This document shows, piece after piece, positions 8,190-12,849 of a stretch of DNA of 12,849 bases. This stretch comes from Bacteroidales bacterium (lineage in GTDB: Bacteria > Bacteroidota > Bacteroidia > Bacteroidales > JAAUTT01). Numbering within the stretch: position 1 is the stretch's first letter; each line of letters starts with the position of its first letter. A program made the position numbers and the translations under genes. The stretch lies in NCBI GenBank assembly GCA_025350365.1, contig JANXXY010000150.1:1-12849 (forward strand), written 5' to 3'. The notes beneath the pieces were generated by a model. The model was not told where the DNA came from. It saw only the letters and a list, made by a program, of their open reading frames with translations, and searched no databases.

Positions 8190-8629
8190 AAACTAAACAT
8201 TTCGTTACCATAATTTTCGTTATCGCAGTGTCTTTAATACCACTATCTTGCGGTGATGAGTATCCGTGGGCTAGCCAATCGGATTGCAACAATTGCATTT
8301 CACCAAAACCAACCATGAGCACTATTATTATTGATCTCACGAATCCGCAACAGCGTGTTCCTATTCATGTTTATAAAGGAAAATACAATCCTAAAATGGA
8401 ATTTAGTGATGCTTCGTTAATTTATCGGGATACGGCTACTATAACTCCTTATAATGTGGAAGTTCCCGTAAACGAATTCTATTCCGTTGTTGCAGAATAT
8501 ACCAAAGGAGGAAAGAAATATAAAGTCATTGATGGCAGTGAACTTCGCTTATACAGTATCAAATCGACCTGTAACGAGGATTGCTGGATTATTAAGGGCG
8601 GAACCATGGATTGTCAATTGAAATTTTAA
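8186..8629 (+). CDS. Cysteine-rich lipoprotein of unknown function, coupled to the ankyrin gene
   Basis: This is a 147-residue lipoprotein. The signal peptide (1-21) ends IPLSC, giving lipidated Cys22. The residues after it, G-D-E, are acidic, which in Bacteroidota resembles a lipoprotein export signal for surface display; that is inference. The mature part has five more cysteines: a CNNC pair (34, 37), a CNEDC pair (129, 133) and C143, which could form disulfides or a metal site. The middle has beta-type strands (VPIHVYKG, EVPVNEFYSVVAEYTKGG). I do not recognise a named family, although similar small lipoproteins with a DCNNC start seem familiar from this phylum. Its ATG overlaps the ankyrin TGA (ATGA), indicating translational coupling and probably a physical partnership with that protein. 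Confidence 0.85.
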   Translation: MKTKHFVTIIFVIAVSLIPLSCGDEYPWASQSDCNNCISPKPTMSTIIIDLTNPQQRVPIHVYKGKYNPKMEFSDASLIYRDTATITPYNVEVPVNEFYSVVAEYTKGGKKYKVIDGSELRLYSIKSTCNEDCWIIKGGTMDCQLKF

Positions 8630-8670
8630 TATTTACATTGGTTATGTTCTTGATTTACAAATTAATAAGA

Positions 8671-9354
8671 TTACATTTCACTTATCATGAAATTTCCAAT
8701 CAATGGTGCCGCCACAGACCCCCAAAGACTTAACCTGAATGTATTAAATTGAGATTGATGGCCTGCACTACGTTGTATCTTCAATACCAAATCTCCGTTG
8801 ATTTGAAGCTTAACAAGCTCTTTCCTGATTTCAATACGAACTTTTGTTACATTATGCTGATCAATCGTTACACTTCGGTTTTCTCCCGCTGTTTTATCGG
8901 AAATATTGGAATTGTTATAACACAAATAACTTACCAGAAAGTCGCCTAAATAAATTTTAACTCCCTGTTCACCTGGAAAATCAGCATCTAAAGGAGTTTG
9001 ATTTTGCCTGTTGAAAAATGTTAATTCGGTAGAATTGTTTCCGCTACCGTTTACCTCATATATGTAATCAAATTCAACGGCAAAGGTTTCCGGTAATACC
9101 TTTTCAAATAACGGCACGTAAGTTCCCTGCGATTGAAGCTTCATCCACCTGCCATTAAAGTTTATATTGGTTTCAATCACAGCTTTTGCATTTCCCTTCC
9201 ATTGGTGGGGATAGCCTCCTATCGAATCATTTTTGAAATCATCCGCAAAAATTAATTTTTGTTCGGAAATTTTTGTGGTATTTTGAGCAAAAACATGAAA
9301 CGGCGCTATTAATACAGTCAAAATTAATATATTCGAAAAAATGCGTTTGTCCAT
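8671..9354 (-). CDS. Small secreted protein with concanavalin-A-like (LamG/jellyroll) domain
   Basis: This is a 227-residue exported protein with a signal peptide (1-23) cut after FHVFA. The mature part opens IFADDFKNDSIGGYPHQW (35-52) and continues GRWMKLQSQGTYVPLF and LPETFAVEFDYIY. This pattern (a DDF-x-x-D-x-x-G-x-P-x-W opening, then W-x-K-L and an E-F-D strand) is one I associate with the lectin-like jellyroll module placed before OmpA domains in Bacteroidota outer-membrane proteins. Here no OmpA domain follows; the protein ends after the jellyroll with LSLWGSVAAPLIGNFMI. It may bind glycan or another envelope ligand, and no catalytic residues can be assigned. It converges with the lipoprotein gene (41-base gap) and diverges from the 9461 locus. 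A perfect palindrome lies 20 bases before its start. The fold is a recognition from memory, not a search. Confidence 0.72.
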   Translation of the reverse strand: MDKRIFSNILILTVLIAPFHVFAQNTTKISEQKLIFADDFKNDSIGGYPHQWKGNAKAVIETNINFNGRWMKLQSQGTYVPLFEKVLPETFAVEFDYIYEVNGSGNNSTELTFFNRQNQTPLDADFPGEQGVKIYLGDFLVSYLCYNNSNISDKTAGENRSVTIDQHNVTKVRIEIRKELVKLQINGDLVLKIQRSAGHQSQFNTFRLSLWGSVAAPLIGNFMISEM

Positions 9355-9373
9355 GATGTTAACCTTTTTATTA

Positions 9374-9391
9374 TTTACTTTCGAAAGTAAA
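9374..9391. promoter_or_regulatory. Perfect 18-bp palindrome in a divergent upstream region
   Basis: TTTACTTTCGAAAGTAAA is exactly self-complementary over 18 bases. It lies between two divergent loci, 19 bases before the ATG of the jellyroll gene (at 9354) and 69 bases before the start at 9461. A perfect palindrome with no loop favours a dimeric repressor or activator site over an RNA hairpin. The regulator is unknown. Confidence 0.5.
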
Positions 9392-9460
9392 AATAGAACA
9401 CAGAATAAACGTAAAAATACGATTATTTGTAGTTTTACACTTCCACATAATTAACCAATC

Positions 9461-9670
9461 ATGAAGAAAAGTATTGTACTCATTTCGCTACTATTTATAA
9501 TTTGCTCACTTTATTCTCAGCCTGTTAAGGTATTGTCGCCCGATAAAAAAATATCAGTTGAGATTAAAAGCAATGGCAAACTCACTAACAGTTGGAATAT
9601 TTTATTGTTTAAAAACAACATATTATACGCCAACAGTATGCAACCCACCTTCCCCATGTTTTCCGAATAA
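9461..9670 (+). pseudogene. N-terminal stub of a secreted glycoside hydrolase, probably GH97
   Basis: This 69-codon frame starts with a good signal peptide (MKKSIVLISLLFIICSLYS, cut near Gln20) and continues VKVLSPDKKISVEIKSNGKL, then NSWNILLFKNN, before reaching a stop in a poorly conserved tail. The order signal peptide, then L-x-SPD-x-x-I-x-V-x-I, then a GKL turn, then a K-N/GK strand matches the start of GH97 enzymes (SusB-like alpha-glucosidases and alpha-galactosidases of about 650-720 residues). The remaining roughly 600 residues are absent: the next intact gene starts at 9907. It is therefore called a remnant after a large deletion. Alternatives are a short secreted peptide of its own or a different family opening with the same SPD strand. 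Confidence 0.5.
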
Positions 9671-9704
9671 TTCCGCCCGACTACTTTTGAAAAAAACACT
9701 AGTT

Positions 9705-9881
9705 ATGAATAACGAAAATCGCCAGCCTTTTAGATGGTTGCTACTAATAAGAACAGATTTACCCAAAGAAACAGCCACCAAAGAAGTAATACATAAAATT
9801 ATTTGTGTATTCATGGCTATCATTTTATGCGATACCATCAGTTTCATATTGATTTTAATTATAAATTTGGTTTTCATGTAA
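9705..9881 (+). CDS. Doubtful 58-residue membrane peptide
   Basis: An ATG at 9705 opens 58 codons: a polar N-terminus (MNNENRQPFRW), a charged middle (LPKETATKEVIHK) and a hydrophobic C-terminal half (about 33-57) long enough for one membrane span. It is out of frame with the stub before it and ends 25 bases before rluE. I recognise no family. AT-rich DNA easily yields hydrophobic frames, and the region may simply be decayed sequence left by the deletion that created the stub. Confidence 0.2.
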   Translation: MNNENRQPFRWLLLIRTDLPKETATKEVIHKIICVFMAIILCDTISFILILIINLVFM

Positions 9882-9906
9882 ACAATACTTACTACTTTTT
9901 TGTATA

Positions 9907-10515
9907 ATGGACAATATACTCAGATATTATATCATTTATAAACCTTTTGGTATGCTTAGCCAGTTTACTGCCGATGGAGATAAATTAACACTTGCACAAC
10001 TTTCCGATTTCCCAAAAGATGTTTACCCGGTTGGTCGGCTGGATGCCGACAGCGAAGGGTTGTTAATTCTTACCAATGACAAAGAACTGAATCATCGTCT
10101 ACTCAATCCAAAATTTAAGCATTCGCGTGCATACCTTGTTCAAATAGAAGGATCAGTTACAGACGAGGCAATAGTAAAACTTTGCAGTGGTGTTTCAATT
10201 ACCGTTGAAGGAAAGACGTATCAAACTTTACCCGCTAAAGCAACGATTCTAACAATCGATCCCATTTTACCCGTCAGGAATCCTCCAATACGTTTCAGAA
10301 AAAACAAACCAACTTCATGGATTGAATTTACACTTTATGAAGGTAAAAACCGTCAGGTTCGAAAGATGACTGCATCCATAGGTTTTCCAACTTTGCGGTT
10401 GGTAAGGAAGTCTATCGAAGGCATCAACATAGGCGATATGCAACCTGGTGAGGTTATTGCGCTTCAGAAGGAAAACATATACCATTTGCTTTTCGACAAT
10501 AAGAACCTCAAATAA
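9907..10515 (+). CDS. rluE: RluE-type 23S rRNA pseudouridine synthase (RsuA/RluB/E/F family)
   Basis: This 202-residue enzyme isomerises a uridine in 23S rRNA to pseudouridine; in E. coli RluE the target is U2457. It starts directly at the catalytic fold (YYIIYKPFGMLSQF) with no S4 RNA-binding domain, as in RluE. The active-site motif YPVGRLDADSEGLL (40-53) contains the catalytic Asp46. Downstream are NHRLLNPKFKHSRAYLV, the RluE-like IRFRKNKPTSWIEFTL and the family-wide YEGKNRQVRKMTASIGFPTLRL spread over about 139-161. Length fits the family. The ATG at 9907 is followed at once by conserved sequence. The dipeptide epimerase gene begins 13 bases after the stop, so they probably share a transcript, without an obvious functional link. 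Exact rRNA position in this organism is inferred. Confidence 0.93.
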   Translation: MDNILRYYIIYKPFGMLSQFTADGDKLTLAQLSDFPKDVYPVGRLDADSEGLLILTNDKELNHRLLNPKFKHSRAYLVQIEGSVTDEAIVKLCSGVSITVEGKTYQTLPAKATILTIDPILPVRNPPIRFRKNKPTSWIEFTLYEGKNRQVRKMTASIGFPTLRLVRKSIEGINIGDMQPGEVIALQKENIYHLLFDNKNLK

Positions 10516-10528
10516 AATTGAATTATTT

Positions 10529-11659
10529 ATGAACAACCCTCGACGAACTTTTCTAAAAAACTCCATATTTTTATCATCAGGACTTCTAATTGTTTCCAAA
10601 TTACCGAATTCTGCACCTGTAATGTCAAAAAATAAGCGGACCACCTTGAAATTTTCTTTTAAACCGTATACTCTGGAGTTAAAGCATGTATTTACTGTTG
10701 CAGCAAATTCGCGAAGTACAACACCTGTAATGCTTACCGAAATTGAATATGAGGGAATAAAAGGATATGGCGAAGCTTCGATGCCACCTTATCTTGGAGA
10801 GTCGCACGAAACAGCGGCTAAGTTTCTTTCAAAAGTGAATTTATCTCAATTTTCCGATCCATTTCAGATGGATGATATTCTCACATACATTGATTCTATC
10901 GACACATACAATACAGCCGCTAAAGCTTCGGTAGATATTGCCCTTCACGATTTAACAGGCAAACTGCTCGGAAAAACCTGGTATCAAATCTGGGGATATG
11001 ATGCTTCAAAAACGCCGAATACCTCCTTTACAATTGGTATTGACAGCCCTGATGTGGTAAAACTGAAAACACAGGAGGCCTCTCCTTATAAAATTCTTAA
11101 GGTAAAGCTTGGTAAAGGAAACGATAAGGAAATGATTGATTCGGTGAGAAGTATTACCGACAAACCGCTTTTTGTAGATGTAAACCAAGGATGGAAGGAT
11201 CGTGAATATGCACTTGATATGGCACATTGGTTAAAGGAAAAGGGGGTTATATTCATCGAACAACCGATGCCTAAAGGAATGACTGATGATATTGCTTGGC
11301 TCACAGCCCGAAGTCCTCTTCCGATTATAGCCGATGAGGCTGTGCAACGACTTTCCGATTTAGCAAAACTGCACGATGCATACTCAGGTGTAAACATCAA
11401 GCTAATGAAATGCACCGGAATGCGCGAAGCTCACAAAATGGTAGAATTTGCCCGTGCTGTTGGAATGAAAGTAATGATTGGCTGTATGACAGAAACATCG
11501 TGCGCCGTATCTGCTGCCGCTCATCTTTCACCAGCGTGTGATTTTGCCGATCTCGATGGGTCGTTGCTCATTAAAAATGATATTTTCGACGGTATGAAAA
11601 TTATAGGCGGGAAAGTTACGTTAAATGAAAAACCAGGGATTGGAGTAGTACCAAATTGA
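10529..11659 (+). CDS. Tat-exported L-Ala-D/L-Glu (dipeptide) epimerase, enolase superfamily
   Basis: This is a 376-residue member of the muconate-lactonising branch of the enolase superfamily, related to YkfB/YcjG, which epimerises L-Ala-D-Glu from peptidoglycan to L-Ala-L-Glu. Catalytic elements are complete: the KxK pair K191/K193 (ILKVKLG), metal ligands D217 (LFVDVNQGW), E244 (FIEQP) and D269 (IIADEA), the second base K291 (NIKLMK), and the substrate-binding DLDG (341-344) diagnostic of dipeptide epimerases. The N-terminus NNPRRTFLKNS followed by a hydrophobic stretch is a twin-arginine signal, so the enzyme should be folded and exported. The ATG at 10529 places this signal first; the frame also stays open upstream to 10448 but that part overlaps rluE. 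Substrate specificity within the family is not certain. Confidence 0.92.
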   Translation: MNNPRRTFLKNSIFLSSGLLIVSKLPNSAPVMSKNKRTTLKFSFKPYTLELKHVFTVAANSRSTTPVMLTEIEYEGIKGYGEASMPPYLGESHETAAKFLSKVNLSQFSDPFQMDDILTYIDSIDTYNTAAKASVDIALHDLTGKLLGKTWYQIWGYDASKTPNTSFTIGIDSPDVVKLKTQEASPYKILKVKLGKGNDKEMIDSVRSITDKPLFVDVNQGWKDREYALDMAHWLKEKGVIFIEQPMPKGMTDDIAWLTARSPLPIIADEAVQRLSDLAKLHDAYSGVNIKLMKCTGMREAHKMVEFARAVGMKVMIGCMTETSCAVSAAAHLSPACDFADLDGSLLIKNDIFDGMKIIGGKVTLNEKPGIGVVPN

Positions 11660-11701
11660 AAAAAAAATCGATAATTTAGTAGCAATTAAAAACCCTTAAC
11701 C

Positions 11702-12568
11702 ATGGACATCAGTAAATATAAGATTGATCATAATTCAGATTTAAAGCTTTCGGGCATTAAGACCGATCAAACCGGACAGTTCGATTCTAAAGAAGATGCC
11801 GAAAAAAAGCTGGTAGAAAACGTGCAACGAATGACCGAGATTCAAAGCAAACTCTATGCTCAGGACAAATATGCGGTGTTAATCATTTTTCAGGCGATGG
11901 ATACCGCCGGTAAAGATGGAGCTATCAAACATGTGATGTCGGGATTGAACCCTCAGGGCACTCATGTTCATAGTTTCAAACAGCCATCAGTGGAGGAATT
12001 AGATCATGATTATCTCTGGCGTGCTACCAAAAATCTTCCGGAGCGCGGATTAATCGGTATTTTCAACCGCTCGTACTACGAAGATGTTTTAGTAGTTCGC
12101 GTTCACGATTTAATTAAAAATCAGCAAATTCCAGATGAATTTATTACCGAAAATATATGGAAGGATCGTTTCCGTCAAATTAGGGATTATGAAAGATACC
12201 TTTTTGAAAATGGCATCGTTACAATAAAATTTTTTCTGCACATTTCGAAAGAAACACAGAAAGAACGGTTGCTTGACCGTATCGATGATAAAGCAAAGAA
12301 CTGGAAGTTTTCAGCAGCCGATTTAACTGAACGTCAATATTGGGATGATTATCAACGTTACTATCAGGATGCCATTAACGAAACAAGCACGAAGCAAGCA
12401 CCTTGGTATGTTATCCCGGCCGACAAAAAATGGTTTGCCCGATTAATGATTTCAGAAGTAATTGTTAAAACGATGGAATCTTTAAACCTTGAATACCCAA
12501 CTATAAGCAAGCAACAGGAAGAAGTGCTGAAAGGCTGCAAACAAAAGTTGATGGAATCAAAATCTTAG
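11702..12568 (+). CDS. ppk2: PPK2-family polyphosphate:nucleotide phosphotransferase
   Basis: This 288-residue cytosolic kinase transfers phosphate between polyphosphate and nucleotides. Visible elements are the Walker A loop QAMDTAGKDGA (64-74), the segment GTHVHSFKQPS (86-96), the Walker B-like GIFNRSYYEDVL (119-130), the lid/arginine region with KERLLDRIDDKAKNWKFS, and the closing APWYVIPADKKWFARL (233-248). Length and the N-terminal extension before the kinase fold resemble the subgroup annotated as PPK2 polyphosphate--nucleotide phosphotransferase, which includes the Cytophaga hutchinsonii class III enzyme acting on AMP and ADP; the subclass is inferred. The ATG at 11702 follows a 42-base gap after the epimerase. 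No PPK1 or exopolyphosphatase gene is in the window. Confidence 0.94.
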   Translation: MDISKYKIDHNSDLKLSGIKTDQTGQFDSKEDAEKKLVENVQRMTEIQSKLYAQDKYAVLIIFQAMDTAGKDGAIKHVMSGLNPQGTHVHSFKQPSVEELDHDYLWRATKNLPERGLIGIFNRSYYEDVLVVRVHDLIKNQQIPDEFITENIWKDRFRQIRDYERYLFENGIVTIKFFLHISKETQKERLLDRIDDKAKNWKFSAADLTERQYWDDYQRYYQDAINETSTKQAPWYVIPADKKWFARLMISEVIVKTMESLNLEYPTISKQQEEVLKGCKQKLMESKS

Positions 12569-12581
12569 TTTTAAGCGACCA

Positions 12582-12607
12582 CTAAACCCTCAAACGGAGG
12601 ACTTTAG
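12582..12607 (+). repeat. Hairpin resembling a dispersed Bacteroidota intergenic element
   Basis: CTAAA and CCTC pair with GAGG and TTTAG around an AAACG loop, giving nine pairs with a small internal bulge. It lies 13 bases after the ppk2 stop but has no following T run, so it is a poor intrinsic terminator. The words CTAAA-CCCTC...GGAGGACTTTAG resemble a dispersed element I recall from other genomes of the phylum (CTAAATCCCC...GGGGACTTTAG). Confidence 0.45.
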
Positions 12608-12615
12608 AAAAACTC

Positions 12616-12690
12616 AATGATTTTCCGCTTTTTTACCCCATATCATGAAGCGGAAGTTTCTTATAAAAATCATTTAAAATGTAGGGTAAA
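12616..12690. other. Structured non-coding element with nested and crossing inverted repeats
   Basis: Three complementary pairs occur here. AATGATTTT (12616-12624) pairs with AAAATCATT (12666-12674). TTCCGCTT (12623-12630) pairs with AAGCGGAA (12648-12655). TTTACCC (12632-12638), in the loop of the second pair, matches GGGTAAA (12684-12690) beyond the first, which is the topology of an H-type pseudoknot. It could be a 3' RNA element of ppk2, a small RNA, or part of a repeat. Nothing identifies its function, and the AT arms are individually cheap. Confidence 0.35.
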
Positions 12691-12716
12691 TTATATTATA
12701 TCAATTTAATATAGTA

Positions 12717-12724
12717 TATTTTTG
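12717..12724 (+). promoter_or_regulatory. Possible -7 box reading rightwards out of the window
   Basis: TATTTTTG matches TAnnTTTG exactly and is followed by AT-rich sequence. No TTTG -33 element is present at the expected 20-base spacing, and no gene start is seen before the window ends. It is a weak candidate only. Confidence 0.22.
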
Positions 12725-12788
12725 TTAATTTAGTATGGCTAAGAATATATTTTAAAAATCAATAGTAACCGAGAAACAATTTGACTTT

Positions 12789-12816
12789 GAGATTTCTCAC
12801 TTCGTTCGAAATGACA
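12789..12816. repeat. Dispersed intergenic repeat (TGTCATTTCGAACGAAGTGAGAAATCTC type)
   Basis: The 28 bases contain GATTTCTCACTTCGTTCGAA followed by ATGACA; the complement begins TGTCATTTCGAACGAAG. This is a form of a short, multicopy, hairpin-prone sequence that I recognise as common between genes in Bacteroidota and some other bacteria. Only one copy is in the window. ATTTC and GAAAT can pair as the ends of a small hairpin. Multicopy status here is recalled knowledge, not shown. Confidence 0.55.
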
Positions 12817-12849
12817 GTCAGCTATTTATGGTTAGTCGGAGGGGGTGGT

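Noticed and set aside
9623..9877. 84-codon minus-strand frame beginning MKTKFIIKINM
   Set aside because: No recognisable family; it overlaps the stub and looks like a chance AT-rich frame.
10448..10528. Upstream extension of the epimerase frame into rluE
   Set aside because: It overlaps the conserved end of rluE, and the Tat signal starts properly at the ATG at 10529.
11006..11415. Minus-strand frames of 73 and 109 codons within the epimerase gene
   Set aside because: They are antisense to conserved catalytic motifs and show no signal of their own.
1..12849. CRISPR array, tRNA, rRNA, insertion sequence or prophage
   Set aside because: No regularly spaced repeats, cloverleaf, transposase or phage gene was recognised on either strand.

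Overview
The window looks like chromosome from a member of the Bacteroidota, most plausibly an environmental Bacteroidales or Marinilabiliales relative. This is inferred from AT-rich DNA, starts preceded by A/T rather than Shine-Dalgarno sequence, secreted proteins cut just before Gln, TAnnTTTG-type -7 boxes, and families typical of the phylum: class II photolyase, PPK2 kinase, GH97-like fragment, LysM/periplasmic-binding fusion and YitT. No phage, insertion sequence, CRISPR array, tRNA or rRNA was seen.

Layout. Bases 1-3481 (+) hold the 3' end of phoH, then purC, then an envelope protein with three LysM domains and a type 1 periplasmic-binding domain. Bases 3508-5404 (-) hold a class II photolyase followed by a receiver-only response regulator ending in a membrane segment. 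Bases 5405-5879 hold no intact gene. They contain what reads as an internally deleted metallophosphoesterase (signal peptide joined to the C-terminal tail), then the upstream region of the next operon with a near-perfect 19-base palindrome.

Bases 5880-8629 (+) are a tight operon: a YitT-family membrane protein, a secreted ankyrin-repeat protein with a predicted outer-membrane barrel tail, and a cysteine-rich lipoprotein overlapping it by four bases (ATGA). Bases 8671-9354 (-) encode a small secreted protein with a jellyroll-like domain. Between it and the divergent next locus is a perfect 18-bp palindrome. Bases 9461-9670 (+) are an N-terminal stub of a secreted enzyme, probably GH97, followed by a doubtful 58-residue membrane ORF. 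Bases 9907-12568 (+) encode an RluE-like pseudouridine synthase, a Tat-exported dipeptide epimerase and a PPK2-type polyphosphate kinase. The last 281 bases are non-coding, with hairpins, a possible pseudoknot and two short elements of a kind I recognise as dispersed repeats in this phylum.

Functionally the window mixes housekeeping (purine synthesis, rRNA modification, DNA repair, polyphosphate/nucleotide metabolism) with cell-envelope genes. The least explained part is the ankyrin-barrel/lipoprotein pair behind YitT. The membrane-tethered receiver behind the photolyase is second. Two remnants that each keep only a signal peptide and a short piece of a secreted enzyme point to recent loss of secreted hydrolases.
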